The notes under the pieces were generated by a model. It ran no database searches and was not told the origin of the DNA. It worked only from the letters and a program-made list of their open reading frames with translations. Shown here piece after piece: positions 10,208 through 18,981 of a stretch of 50,305 bases of DNA. Both the position numbers and the translations under genes were made by a program. Position 1 is the stretch's first letter, and the number at the start of each line of letters is the position of its first letter. The stretch is from Mycobacterium sp. (GTDB lineage: Bacteria > Actinomycetota > Actinomycetes > Mycobacteriales > Mycobacteriaceae), in NCBI RefSeq assembly GCF_025965855.1, contig NZ_JAOPWB010000174.1, positions 1 through 50,305 on the forward strand, read 5' to 3'.

Positions 10208-10978
10208 TCAGTTGCCCGCCTCGATGGCCGCGACTCTTGCGGCAGCGTCGGGTCCGCAAAAGCGCTGGAGGTCGACCCGGCCAGCGGCCAGCAGATCGTC
10301 GATGCGCCGCCTGAGGTCGCCCGAGGAGAGATGGGCATAGAGGTTCGCACCCGGGCAAGAAGTCTGGGCCAGGTCGCGATGGCCCGCCAGTGTGTCGCTC
10401 GCGACGCGAAAGTTCTGAGCGGCCCAGGCGAATGCGACGGCGGCTCCGTGAAGTTGGGCCTCCGAGACCGCCTCTTGGTCGAAGTCTCCTTCGCACAGGA
10501 CTAGGAAGTGGCCCGTCGTGTTGTAGTCCGTCGCAGTGTCTCCTGCGATTTCGGTGCTCCGCAGTTCGTAAATGTCGCCATTGCGGTCGACGCCGACGTG
10601 ATACGCGATGTCGATCCATCCTAGCTGGTCTTGGTGGTATCGCTGGTCGGATCGGAGGTGGCCTGGGCCATTGCGGTTGTCGCCGAGGACCACGGCCTCG
10701 TGGTGCAGGGTCATACGGGTGATGGTGTGGAGCTTACCTCCGGAGCGGGCAGGTTGCGCGCCCCAGGCCTCTCGGCAGAGCATCTGTGCCGAGGTGGCGT
10801 TCGAAGTTATGGGCCCGGGCGATTGTGGCGTCGGGCCGATCTCTGACGCCGAGGCAACGTCCATTCGCGTCGCACTCGAGCAGGTGCCGACCACGGACGC
10901 CAAGCCGACGCTGCCGGCCAGCCGGAGCAACTGACGGCGGTCGACGAAAACCGGGTGTCCATCGGGCCGGTCTGGCAC
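10208..10978 (-). CDS. Tat-exported N-acetylmuramoyl-L-alanine amidase (PGRP/Ami_2)
   Basis: 256 residues. The N terminus has DRRQLLRLAGSVGLASVVG, a twin-arginine signal followed by TC, which may be a lipobox. The mature part is an amidase_2/PGRP domain with the zinc ligands in TLHHEAV and in GHRDLAQTSCPG, plus AYHVGVDRNGDIYELR. It would cleave the MurNAc-L-Ala bond outside the membrane. The GTG at 10978 was chosen because AGGAG lies about 9 nt upstream and it starts just before the Tat motif; a longer frame would overlap the upstream gene. It lies 11 bp downstream of a DUF732 gene, so the two are probably co-transcribed. It complements the wall-recycling genes at the left end of the window. 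Confidence 0.88.
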   Translation of the reverse strand: MPDRPDGHPVFVDRRQLLRLAGSVGLASVVGTCSSATRMDVASASEIGPTPQSPGPITSNATSAQMLCREAWGAQPARSGGKLHTITRMTLHHEAVVLGDNRNGPGHLRSDQRYHQDQLGWIDIAYHVGVDRNGDIYELRSTEIAGDTATDYNTTGHFLVLCEGDFDQEAVSEAQLHGAAVAFAWAAQNFRVASDTLAGHRDLAQTSCPGANLYAHLSSGDLRRRIDDLLAAGRVDLQRFCGPDAAARVAAIEAGN

Positions 10979-10989
10979 GGGCGGCGCTC

Positions 10990-11511
10990 CTACTTCGCCG
11001 CACCCGGGCAGTATGCGACGACGGCGGCCTGCGCCAAATGCACAGCGTCGTCGTGAGTGAATCGCTTCGGCCACGCATTGCCCACCGCGATGTCCTGATT
11101 CTGTGCGGCCAGGATGTTGTTCACCGTGGACTCGAGTGGCTCTGGCCGCGGCGGCAACATCAGGAAGCAGCTGTGGTGGCCCAGCTCCATGAACCGCTGA
11201 CGGATGGCCGCCTTGCCGTTGTCCGTGATGCCGTAACTGTCCAGCGTGGACAGGAATTGAGCGTCCGCCCCGTCGGCCGGGCCCGTCGCCGCGCTTGACG
11301 CACTGATCGTCACCGTTTGCGGACCCGGCGACATCGCACTCTTATCTCGTGACAAGTACACACCCACGGATATGAGACCCGCCAGGGCGGCTACCGCGAG
11401 ACCCGCGGCCGCGATGAGGACCCCTACCGGCGTCTGCCTGGTTTGACTCCCCGACCCTGGTTTGTGATGGGGCACCGATCCGGTCCGGACACCGCGGCCC
11501 TCGACAGTCAT
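10990..11511 (-). CDS. DUF732 membrane-anchored secreted protein
   Basis: 173 residues. A basic N terminus is followed by one transmembrane helix (VGVLIAAAGLAVAALAGLI) and an extracytoplasmic DUF732 domain: FLSTLDSYGI near the domain start, ending in AQAAVVAYCPG. DUF732 is a mycobacterial family of small exported proteins with a cysteine pair and no established function; here a Cys occurs in HHSCFLM and in YCPG. The ATG at 11511 has GAGGAGG upstream, which decides the start. The gene is upstream of, and probably in one transcript with, the amidase. Confidence 0.82.
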   Translation of the reverse strand: MTVEGRGVRTGSVPHHKPGSGSQTRQTPVGVLIAAAGLAVAALAGLISVGVYLSRDKSAMSPGPQTVTISASSAATGPADGADAQFLSTLDSYGITDNGKAAIRQRFMELGHHSCFLMLPPRPEPLESTVNNILAAQNQDIAVGNAWPKRFTHDDAVHLAQAAVVAYCPGAAK

Positions 11512-11812
11512 GCGCCGCCTCCTCTGACCCCCGGATGGTCGCCAAGGGCGCTCGCGCTTCCCGGAATGCGCCGACCCCAGGCCCGGCAACCCCAGACAAC
11601 CCCAAGTCCAATCAATATCGCACCGTTTGCGCTCCGGGGCTCAACGACACGTCCATGGCCGATGTCGAAGTCTGTCACGGTGGCGGCGGTCCGTACAGGT
11701 CCCGGGCGGCGTATGCGATCCGTGGCTAGCTCGAATCCGCCTAGACGGTGGGTCGATCGTATCGCCGGCGCCCTTCGCGATACCCAAGCAAGACAATCGT
11801 CAACGCGCCGCG
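11512..11812. other. Intergenic gap between two DUF732 genes
   Basis: The 301 bp between the two same-strand DUF732 genes hold no gene, RNA or repeat that I can support. Overlapping frames in this stretch have no recognisable protein sequence. Confidence 0.5.
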
Positions 11813-12433
11813 CTAGGACACCGGGCCAACCAGGTTGGCGTTTTGCGGGCAGTACGTGTGAACCGAGATCGTCACGTAGGTATCGGCATCGAGCCCCGGA
11901 TTGCTCGTACGAAACGCCCCGACGATCTGTTGCACCGTCATCCCCTGGCGGATGTCGTCGCACACCACCTTGCCGTTGTGAATGGCTGCCTCGGGATTGG
12001 CGAACGAGATGCCATGGTCGTTCAGGTCCTGCACGTACTTGTTGTCCTGATCCGGCGTGGACACGATGGCCGACGGCCCGCCGGCCGAGGCCGACGGCGT
12101 CGCCGGCGCGGACGAAGTCGTCGTCGCCCCCTTCGGCGTGGCCGGCTGCGGACCCTTGGAGGACGGGCTGAACAGCCAAAAAGCCAGCACGATCGCGCCC
12201 GCCAGCCCCAGACCGCCCAGCAGTAGCGCGCCGGCTTTACGCCAAGTGGCGCTCCATGATTGGCGGTCGGCCGGCGGTTCCCCCTGGACGTCGTCGTCAT
12301 AGTCGCGCGGGGACGTGCGATCGGCTTCATCGGAAGCTGCGTGATTCGGTACGGCAACCGTCTCGGCACGGTTGAGTCCGAACGTTTCGTCGGCAGCCGG
12401 GGACGGCTCGGCCATGACGGTCATGGTAGTCAT
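11813..12433 (-). CDS. DUF732 membrane-anchored protein, second copy
   Basis: 206 residues. An acidic cytoplasmic N-terminal part is followed by one transmembrane helix (GALLLGGLGLAGAIVLAFWLF), a Ser/Thr/Ala/Pro linker and a DUF732 domain (YVQDLNDHGISF, VCDDIRQGMTV, VHTYCPQN). The Cys in VVCDD and the Cys in YCPQ would form the expected pair. The first ATG (12433) is closely followed by two others (MTTMTVMAEP), so the exact start is open. It shares its domain with the protein 0.3 kb downstream but differs in the N-terminal region, so it is an old paralogue and not a recent copy. Confidence 0.82.
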   Translation of the reverse strand: MTTMTVMAEPSPAADETFGLNRAETVAVPNHAASDEADRTSPRDYDDDVQGEPPADRQSWSATWRKAGALLLGGLGLAGAIVLAFWLFSPSSKGPQPATPKGATTTSSAPATPSASAGGPSAIVSTPDQDNKYVQDLNDHGISFANPEAAIHNGKVVCDDIRQGMTVQQIVGAFRTSNPGLDADTYVTISVHTYCPQNANLVGPVS

Positions 12434-12490
12434 AGCAGAGCGATTGTGAGAACCTCACATAGCTCGGGTGCTTGATGGGGAGTGCGCGTT

Positions 12491-12814
12491 ATGTCAGTCT
12501 CGCGTGACCACGACGCCGACATGGACGCCGGGGACGTTTCCGGAGGCCGAATCGAGCGCGCGATGGATTTGCTTCGGCGCGTGCTGCAATACGAGGTCAG
12601 CGTCGGGGCGCTGATCGAGATGGCGCTGTGGCTCGCGATCCCATACCTGTCCATCGGCTTCGTCTGGGCGGTCGTGCACACCGAGGAGACGCAGCGAATT
12701 CAGGCGCGACTGGCAAACGTATTCCCGGCAGCCTCCGACGTCGCGGCCTTCGGCTTGACGGCGGCGTTGTGGCCGGCTTCGATCCAGATCGCCGATGCGT
12801 GCCCGGCCACGTAA
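12491..12814 (+). CDS. Small conserved membrane protein, unknown function
   Basis: 107 residues, with a short charged N terminus (SRDHDADMDAG) and two hydrophobic segments (GALIEMALWLAIPYLSIGFVWA and AAFGLTAALWPASI). I do not recognise the family, although its size and layout resemble conserved hypothetical mycobacterial membrane proteins. The ATG at 12491 has GGGGAG 8 nt upstream; a GTG at 12482 is in frame but lies inside that ribosome site. The gene is divergent from the second DUF732 gene and ends 14 bp before a convergent TetR gene. Confidence 0.65.
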   Translation: MSVSRDHDADMDAGDVSGGRIERAMDLLRRVLQYEVSVGALIEMALWLAIPYLSIGFVWAVVHTEETQRIQARLANVFPAASDVAAFGLTAALWPASIQIADACPAT

Positions 12815-12827
12815 TGAGGGCTCGCGG

Positions 12828-13490
12828 TTAACCCGTGGGTGCGTCGATCGCGGTGACTCGTTCGATCGTGTGGGGCGCTACGCCCAGTCCACGCAGGCAG
12901 AACCGCAGCGCGCGTTCGCGAACCACCGTGCGGTCCCAACGATGTGTTGCCCACTGCCGCTGCGTGCCCGCCCACACGACGCCGTGAATCGATTTCGCCG
13001 CGGTCGCCGGAACGATGTCTTGAAAGACGCCAAGTTCGAGGCCGCGCTCGAGCTGCTCGATGAGCGGGTCGAGTATCGCGCCGTATACGGGTCCAACCAT
13101 CTCCGGGGAGGACAACGCTGTCGAGTGAGCCTCCAGGGATAGGCGGCGCACACCCGATTCGGTGTTCTCGCCGAATGCGAGTTCGAGTCGCCCATCGACC
13201 CAGGCGACGACCGCTTCGACCGGGTTGGCGGTATTCGCCATTTTTCCTCTCAACCGTTGCGTTTCCATGCGGGCCAGCTCCAGAAAGACCGCCGCAACCA
13301 ACTGATCCTTCGAGTCGAAGTGCCGGTAGAAGGCGCGGGTGCTCAGCTGCGCGCGTTGCAGCACGGCAGCGACGCTGAGCCCCTGGACCCCGTGATCGTG
13401 CATGGAGTTAGATGCGGCGGCCAAGATAGCGCACCGCACGTCGGGGTCGGGAGCGAGCTTGTTCCGTCGTCGCGTTAAGGGGATGGTCAT
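12828..13490 (-). CDS. TetR-family regulator, tandem copy 1
   Basis: 220 residues. The N-terminal TetR helix-turn-helix is clear (GLSVAAVLQRAQLSTRAFYRHFDSKDQLVAAVF, helix 3 around STRAFYRHF). The C-terminal ligand domain ends in a conserved GVVWAGTQRQWATHRWDR block and CLRGLGVAP. It is strongly similar over its whole length to the TetR gene immediately upstream, including start (KLAPDPDVR) and end, so the two arose by tandem duplication. The start is the ATG at 13490 with a weak ribosome site. Ligand and targets are unknown. Confidence 0.9.
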   Translation of the reverse strand: MTIPLTRRRNKLAPDPDVRCAILAAASNSMHDHGVQGLSVAAVLQRAQLSTRAFYRHFDSKDQLVAAVFLELARMETQRLRGKMANTANPVEAVVAWVDGRLELAFGENTESGVRRLSLEAHSTALSSPEMVGPVYGAILDPLIEQLERGLELGVFQDIVPATAAKSIHGVVWAGTQRQWATHRWDRTVVRERALRFCLRGLGVAPHTIERVTAIDAPTG

Positions 13491-13613
13491 GGGCGTCAGA
13501 TTAGGGTGGCCGGTTATACAGCTGTTTCATAGGTGCGTAGTTACCCACCCGAACCGCCCGCGGAAACTTTTAATTGTCGGACGAGTGAAATTGGTGCTTC
13601 CACTGCGCGCCAC

Positions 13614-14306
13614 CTAACCCGCGGCGGTGACTTGTTCGATCGTGTGTGGCGCCACGCCGAGCCCGCGCAGGCAGAACCGCACCGCGCGGTCGCGGACGTC
13701 GTTGCGGTCCCAATGGTTCGTTGCCCACTGCCGCTGGGTGCCGGCCCATACGACGCCGTGTATCGACTTGGCCGCGACGGCGGGGACGATGTCCTTGAAC
13801 ACGCCAAGTTCCAGGCCGCGCTGGAGCTGCTCGATGAGCGGCTCGAGAATCGCACCGTATGCGGGCGTGACCATCTCGGGAGCGGAGAACACCTTCGACT
13901 GGGCCTCCAGCGACACCTGGCGCAGTTCCGCCTTGATGTCCTCGTCGAATGCGAGGTCCAGTCGTCCGTCGATCCAGGCGGCGACCGCCGCAACCGGGTC
14001 GGTGGCTTCCGACATCCTTGTTTTCAGCCGCACCACCTCGTCGCGCGTCATCTCGAGGAAGACCGCCGCAACCAGGTGGTCCTTCGATTCGAAGTGCCGG
14101 TAGAACGCGCGGGTGCTCAGCTGCGCGCGTTCCAGCACCGCGGCGACGCTGAGCCCTCGAACCCCCTGCTCGCGAACCGATTTCGACGCTGCATCCACGA
14201 TGGCGCGGCGCACGTCGGGGTCGGGCGCAAGTTTTTTGCGTCGTGGCGTGACCGGAAAGTTGACGTATTGCTGCCGACGTGCGACCGGTTCCCCCTGTCC
14301 CGTCAT
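13614..14306 (-). CDS. TetR-family regulator, tandem copy 2
   Basis: 230 residues. The DNA-binding helix-turn-helix matches that of copy 1 almost residue for residue (GLSVAAVLERAQLSTRAFYRHFESKD), which predicts overlapping operators. The ligand domain differs mainly in the middle (EDIKAELRQVSLEAQSK), which suggests altered ligand response. It has a longer N terminus (MTGQGEPVARRQQYVNFPV) than copy 1. 123 bp separate the two genes. The 380-bp upstream region carries a perfect 18-bp palindrome that is a candidate operator. Confidence 0.9.
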   Translation of the reverse strand: MTGQGEPVARRQQYVNFPVTPRRKKLAPDPDVRRAIVDAASKSVREQGVRGLSVAAVLERAQLSTRAFYRHFESKDHLVAAVFLEMTRDEVVRLKTRMSEATDPVAAVAAWIDGRLDLAFDEDIKAELRQVSLEAQSKVFSAPEMVTPAYGAILEPLIEQLQRGLELGVFKDIVPAVAAKSIHGVVWAGTQRQWATNHWDRNDVRDRAVRFCLRGLGVAPHTIEQVTAAG

Positions 14307-14689
14307 AGCTAATCAAAATAATCCGCTTGTCGTACGAATACACCCGCTTTCGAAAACACCGCGCCGGCCAGGTGGTCGGCGGACGCGCGCCAGAGCCGCG
14401 GTGGTGTTGGCGGACAGGCGTTCGAGCGAATGCACAATTGTTTCGCTCGCGATGAACCTCAAGCACTCGTGCCTGGTCGCCGACGTGTTGACTGGGTTGT
14501 TTCCGGCGCGTAAAGGGCGATGTGGCAAATTGCGTGTCGGGGGAACATGTTTGCCGACGTCGATTGCCGGACCGTAACTTTTCTGGGCCCGGTCGCCGGA
14601 AAGCCGTTATCTGAAAACAACACTTTCAGTGAACTATGGTTCACTTCCGCGGCCGGCGGCTGACGAGCTATTGCTAGTGGTCGGGGGTG
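14307..14689. other. Divergent intergenic region, TetR/membrane protein
   Basis: 383 bp between the TetR gene and the membrane-protein gene. The leftmost ~50 bp are AT-rich compared with the neighbours, as expected for a promoter of the TetR gene. The only strong structure is the 18-bp palindrome at 14628-14645. No gene is evident. Confidence 0.55.
14628..14645. promoter_or_regulatory. Perfect 18-bp palindrome, candidate TetR operator
   Basis: AGTGAAC-TATG-GTTCACT is a 7-4-7 inverted repeat without mismatch. It lies 45 bp before the start of the downstream gene and 322 bp from the TetR start. Its size and symmetry fit a TetR dimer site. Which of the two adjacent regulators would bind, if either, is inference from position. 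Confidence 0.55.
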
Positions 14690-15106
14690 ATGCGCTCTAA
14701 GCTGCGGGCCATGTCAATTGACCGGGCCGCACTCCTCGCGGGCAGCATCCGACTCGCCTCTGGCGTCTCCTTTCTCGTCGACCCGCTCCGGGCGAACCGG
14801 TTGTGGGGCGATCCCGACGAGCCGACGCCGACGGCGCGACTGCTGCTGCGTTCCATGGGCTATCGCGATGCGTTGATCGGCGGCCTGCTCGCGGCGGCGG
14901 CGCTGCGCGGCAAGGACACCCGCGGCTGGTTTCTTGCGTCCGGCGGTGCCGACGCGGCCGACCTGCTCGGCGGGATGAGCGTGCATGACCAGTTGAAGCC
15001 CTCGCAACGACTTATCGGCCTCGGCGGTGCCGTCGTCGGTATCGGCGTTGGGCTTTGGGGCGCGACCCGCCGGGCCGCGGCGGGTGGGGAGACGCCGGCG
15101 CGCTGA
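14690..15106 (+). CDS. Small membrane protein, DUF4267-like
   Basis: About 138 residues, with hydrophobic segments around AALLAGSIRLASGVSFLV, ALIGGLLAAAALRG and LIGLGGAVVGIGVGLWG, giving three or four membrane passes. The pattern (GxxRxxxGxxFLxxP...RxLGxRDxxLG...) resembles small actinobacterial DUF4267-type membrane proteins; function is unknown. Start codons GTG 14687, ATG 14690 and ATG 14711 are all in frame. The purine-rich GGTCGGGG just upstream favours the first two. The candidate TetR operator lies directly upstream, so this is the likely controlled gene. Confidence 0.6.
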   Translation: MRSKLRAMSIDRAALLAGSIRLASGVSFLVDPLRANRLWGDPDEPTPTARLLLRSMGYRDALIGGLLAAAALRGKDTRGWFLASGGADAADLLGGMSVHDQLKPSQRLIGLGGAVVGIGVGLWGATRRAAAGGETPAR

Positions 15107-15147
15107 CGGGCGGGCCGTAATGTTGTCAGGCGACGATGGGAGCGAGC

Positions 15148-15975
15148 ATGCGGTTCGGTGTCCTGACTTTCATTACCGACGAGGGAATCGGCCCGGTGGA
15201 GTTGGGCCAGGGACTCGAGCAGCGCGGGTTCGGGTCCCTGTTCCTCGCCGAGCACTCGCACATTCCGGTCGACGCTAAGACGCCGTATCCGATGGGCGGC
15301 CCGATTCCGCGGAAGTACTACCGGACGCTGGATCCGTTCGTGGCGTTGACGGCGGCGGCGGTCGCGACTCAGGAACTCGTGGTGGGCACCGGAATCGCGT
15401 TGATGCCGCAGCGAGATCCCATCCTGACGGCCAAGGAGGTGGTCTCGCTTGATCTGGTGTCGCAGGGGCGATTCCGGTTCGGCGTGGGGGTGGGCTGGTT
15501 GCGCGAAGAGATCGCCAACCATGGCGTCGATCCGGGCGTGCGCGGACGTGTGGTGGATGAACGGCTGCGCGCGATGATCGAGATCTGGAAGCAGGAGAAA
15601 GCCGAATTCCACGGCGAATTCGTGAACTTCGACCCGATCTACAGCTGGCCCAAACCGATGACGAAGCCGTACCCGCCGCTGTATCTCGGTGGCGGGCCGG
15701 CGAGCTTCAAGCGCATCGCCCGGCTCAACGCAGGCTGGCTTTCCATGAGTCCGTCGGCGGATGTTCTCTCGGGTCAGCTCAAGGAACTGCGCGCCGTCGC
15801 CGGCGACGATGTGCCGGTGATCGCCTCCCACTTGGGGAATCACTCGGCGAAAGAACTCGAGGGATACCTTCAACTCGGGGTGGAGCAGGTTTTGGTGGAG
15901 CTGCCCACCGAGCCTCGCGACGAGACGCTCCGACGTTTGGATGAGCTGCGGGCCGAGTTCGCGAAACTGGCGTAG
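15148..15975 (+). CDS. LLM-class F420-dependent oxidoreductase
   Basis: 275 residues of the luciferase-like monooxygenase TIM-barrel family, in the actinobacterial F420-type group (TIGR03619-like). Landmarks are RFGVLTFITDEG at the start, the FLAEHSHIP segment, ELVVGTGIALMPQRDP, GRFRFGVGVGWLREE (cofactor phosphate-binding glycines) and LYLGGGPASFKRIAR. It would use reduced or oxidised F420 on a small organic substrate that cannot be named. The ATG at 15148 has GGGAG 5 nt upstream; the in-frame ATG at 15136 lacks a good site. It converges on the monooxygenase gene with 28 bp between them. Confidence 0.88.
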   Translation: MRFGVLTFITDEGIGPVELGQGLEQRGFGSLFLAEHSHIPVDAKTPYPMGGPIPRKYYRTLDPFVALTAAAVATQELVVGTGIALMPQRDPILTAKEVVSLDLVSQGRFRFGVGVGWLREEIANHGVDPGVRGRVVDERLRAMIEIWKQEKAEFHGEFVNFDPIYSWPKPMTKPYPPLYLGGGPASFKRIARLNAGWLSMSPSADVLSGQLKELRAVAGDDVPVIASHLGNHSAKELEGYLQLGVEQVLVELPTEPRDETLRRLDELRAEFAKLA

Positions 15976-16003
15976 GGACTTAAACCCTTGCCGGGTGCGG
16001 AAT

Positions 16004-17500
16004 CTAAACGGCCGCGGTCGATGCCGCTTCCACGAGCGACCAATGGCTGCGTTCCCGCTCAGTCAGCTCGCTGGACGTGATCGCACCGAAGGTAGCGGCG
16101 TCGCGCGCGAACTGGGTCTGCGCTTGGGCCAACGCATCCGAGCCTTCGAGCCGAAAACAACTCGGTGCCAGCGGACCGAACAACAGGGCGCGCCGCAGCT
16201 GCGGCCAGTTATCCAGGTTCGGCTCGACCCCGGCGGCTCGAGCGAAGGTCACGGCCACCAGGTTCATCCGCGTCTTCTGTGACGTCCCGCGCCGCGAGCG
16301 ATACGCCTTGATCGCCAATCGCTGATCGCTCTCGGTAGGCGAACCGATGGTGTTGCCCCATGTGTACGCGATCCACCTGGCTTGAAGTTCAAGCGGCACA
16401 AAGTATCCGCCCGACTGGTCCCACATGCCCATGAAGGCCAGTCCCGGAAGGTCGGGATGGAATGTGTAGCGGTCGGCGTCCATGTGCACCGGGTCCAGGT
16501 TGAGGATCCGTCGGATGTCTTCATGGAGAAATGGCAGAGACAGGTTGAATCCAGTGCCGAACACAATCCCGTCGAATTCCTCGGCGTCGCCGTCGGCGAA
16601 GGCAACGGTGGTGTCCGCGATCGACTCCATCCACGGACGCACCGCGATCCGGCCCTCCGCCACCAGCGGCAAGTAGTGCTGGTTGAGGGTGAGCCCGGCC
16701 ACGGAGAGGGACGGGTCGGGCGCCGGCGCGCCGTACTGCTCGGGGCTCCCCCCTGCCGCGAGCACGATCTCCTTCAGTTGCCGGTCGATCTCGGCTGCCT
16801 GCAGGGTCTCGCTCGCCAGCGTTCCGTATCGCGTATAGATCCGGTGATCGGAAGGGACTCCCGCGGCGAACTTGGGCAGGACGTACCTCTGTCGCCGCTG
16901 GGTCACCACGACGCGTGCCGCGCCGAGTTGGGCGAGTTCTGCCGCGATCTCGAGCGCGCTGATCGCGCAGCCTGCCACGAGAACGCGCTTGCCCTGATAG
17001 GCGGCGGGCCCTCGGTACTGGTATGTCGGCGTCGCACCCGCCGAGCCGGCGAACGTCTCAAGCCCTGGCACAGGGGGAATGGCGGCGGCGTGGAACCTGC
17101 CGCTCGCGACCACTACTCGTTCGAAGCTTTCCTCTCCGAAGGCGTGCCGAACGAGCCACCGGGCACCGTTTCGTCTGATGAGTTCGACTCGAGTCCCGAA
17201 CAGGATGCGCGCGCTGAGGCCGAACGTCTCGGCGTAGCGACGCAAATAGTCGAGAATGTCACGGCTAGACGGGTAGACAAGGTCGGTCTCGTGCTCGAGG
17301 TCGCTGAAGCCCGTCAGGACGCGACTGCTGTTCGTATGCATGCTTGGCCACACGCCGCTTCGGCCGTCCAGTCCCGTCCACTGCCCGCCGAGCATTGGTG
17401 ACTGCTCGAAGATCGTCGGCTCGAATCCCTGCGACAGCAGCCAACGCGCCGCGACGAGCCCGCCCGGTCCCGCCCCGATCACCGCGACGTTGCCAGCCAT
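16004..17500 (-). CDS. Flavin-containing monooxygenase, atypical fingerprint
   Basis: 498 residues. The FAD motif VIGAGPGGLVAARWL is at the N terminus, EQSPMLGGQW follows, and a second Rossmann motif for NADPH lies at VLVAGCAISALEIA. The class B monooxygenase fingerprint (FxGxxxHxxx) is replaced by FAGSAGATPTYQYRG, which lacks the usual histidine, and the second dinucleotide motif has Ala and Cys where GxGxSA is usual. ATG-type residues late in the protein (FGTGFNLSLPFL) fit the family. It is the last gene of a five-gene minus-strand operon, 32 bp after the aldehyde dehydrogenase. Probable role: oxygenation of a ketone or heteroatom substrate in a catabolic route. The changed fingerprint makes activity uncertain. 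Confidence 0.85.
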   Translation of the reverse strand: MAGNVAVIGAGPGGLVAARWLLSQGFEPTIFEQSPMLGGQWTGLDGRSGVWPSMHTNSSRVLTGFSDLEHETDLVYPSSRDILDYLRRYAETFGLSARILFGTRVELIRRNGARWLVRHAFGEESFERVVVASGRFHAAAIPPVPGLETFAGSAGATPTYQYRGPAAYQGKRVLVAGCAISALEIAAELAQLGAARVVVTQRRQRYVLPKFAAGVPSDHRIYTRYGTLASETLQAAEIDRQLKEIVLAAGGSPEQYGAPAPDPSLSVAGLTLNQHYLPLVAEGRIAVRPWMESIADTTVAFADGDAEEFDGIVFGTGFNLSLPFLHEDIRRILNLDPVHMDADRYTFHPDLPGLAFMGMWDQSGGYFVPLELQARWIAYTWGNTIGSPTESDQRLAIKAYRSRRGTSQKTRMNLVAVTFARAAGVEPNLDNWPQLRRALLFGPLAPSCFRLEGSDALAQAQTQFARDAATFGAITSSELTERERSHWSLVEAASTAAV

Positions 17501-17532
17501 CCTGGAACTCTCGCACGGGCTCTCTTAGATTG

Positions 17533-18981
17533 TCAGCTCATGCCGATTCGGATGTTTTTGACTTGCAGGAATTCATAGAGGCCCGCCAGGCCGCCGGTGC
17601 GGCCGAAGCCGCTTTGCTTGTAACCGCCGTAGGGTCCCTGCGGCGAGATGTCGCTGAACGTGTTGATCCACACCGAGCCCGCCTCGAGCCGGCGCGCCAC
17701 TCGATGAGCTCGGGTGAGGTCGCGTGTCTGCACGAAAGCGTTCAAACCGTAGGACGTGTCGTTGGCAATGCGCACCGCTTCCGCTTCGTCGCCGAACTTC
17801 ATCAGCGACACGACCGGACCGAAGGTCTCCGTTCGGGCCAACGTAGAAGCGGTGTCCACGCCGCCGAATACGGTCGGCTCGATGTAGTAACCCGCCGCCA
17901 GCTCGCCGCCCAATCTGCCTCCGCCGGTAAGCAATTCACCTGCTTTGTTGCTGACCGCTTCGTCGATTTCGGCGATGATGCGGTCGGCGGCGGCCTGGCT
18001 GATCACGGGTCCGAAGACCACACCGGGGTCGAACGGGTCACCCGCCTTGGCGCTTTTGAGGATGGCGAGGAACCGTTCGGTGAACGCGTCGTAGACGGAT
18101 TCGTGGACCAGGACCCGGCTCGCGCAGGCGCAGCTCTGTCCTGACTGGATCAGCGGGCCCTGGTGAGCCGACAGCATCGCGGCCGCGTCGAGGTCGGCGT
18201 CGTCGAAGATGATGCTTGCCGACTTGCCGCCGAGCTCGGCGACCACCGGTGTCAGGTTCGCCGCCGCGGCCCCGAGGACCTTGCGGGCGGTCATCGCGCC
18301 GCCGGTGAAGTGAACCTTGCGGATGCCGGGGTGACGGACGAGGGCGTCGCCGCCTTCGGGTCCCGCGGGGACCACGTTGACCAGCCCGGCCGGTAGGCCG
18401 GCCTCGACGCACAGCTCGCCGAACCGCAGGGCGGCGAACGGCGCCACCTCCGAAGGTTTCAGCACGACGGCGTTGCCCGCGGCCAACGCCGGAGCGACGC
18501 AGGAGCCGATCACCACCAGTGCGCCGTTCCACGGTGTGATGACGCCGACGACGCCGTAGGGCTCGCGTTCGACGAGGTTGACGTCGCACGATTCGGCCAC
18601 CGGCGTGCTGATGCCGTGCGGTTTGTCGACGTAGCCCGCGAAGTGGCGCAGGAATCGTTCGAGAAGGATTGCATTGCCGGCGAAGGAGATCGGGACGGCG
18701 TAGTCGTGCACGTTCAGCCGGGCCAGCTCGTCGAGGTTGTCGTGCACTGCGTCGGCCAGATCGATCAACAGGTCACGCCGGCGATCGGCGGTGAGCGACA
18801 TCCATTCTCGATGGGCACCCAACCCGGAGGCGACCGCTTCGTCGATCTCCGGGCCACCGGCCAGCTGCACGCCCGCGTTGGGTTGGCCGGTGGCCGGGTA
18901 GATGTGCTGGTGGGTGCCGCCGGAAGACCGGGTGATGCGGTCGCCGGTTATCAGCAGTCCGCCGGACAACGATGGGTTCAT
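17533..18981 (-). CDS. NAD(P)+-dependent aldehyde dehydrogenase
   Basis: 482 residues of the ALDH superfamily. Visible catalytic elements are TPWNGALVV (Asn), VAELGGKSASIIF (general base Glu), GQSCACASR (nucleophilic Cys), and ETFGPVVSL with PYGGYKQSGFGR near the C terminus. It oxidises an aldehyde to the acid in the cytoplasm. The ATG at 18981 overlaps the stop of the preceding CMD gene as ATGA, so translation is coupled. A much longer frame runs upstream through the CMD gene but has no family match there. The operon context (two SDRs and a monooxygenase) places it in a stepwise alcohol/ketone oxidation pathway. Confidence 0.93.
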   Translation of the reverse strand: MNPSLSGGLLITGDRITRSSGGTHQHIYPATGQPNAGVQLAGGPEIDEAVASGLGAHREWMSLTADRRRDLLIDLADAVHDNLDELARLNVHDYAVPISFAGNAILLERFLRHFAGYVDKPHGISTPVAESCDVNLVEREPYGVVGVITPWNGALVVIGSCVAPALAAGNAVVLKPSEVAPFAALRFGELCVEAGLPAGLVNVVPAGPEGGDALVRHPGIRKVHFTGGAMTARKVLGAAAANLTPVVAELGGKSASIIFDDADLDAAAMLSAHQGPLIQSGQSCACASRVLVHESVYDAFTERFLAILKSAKAGDPFDPGVVFGPVISQAAADRIIAEIDEAVSNKAGELLTGGGRLGGELAAGYYIEPTVFGGVDTASTLARTETFGPVVSLMKFGDEAEAVRIANDTSYGLNAFVQTRDLTRAHRVARRLEAGSVWINTFSDISPQGPYGGYKQSGFGRTGGLAGLYEFLQVKNIRIGMS

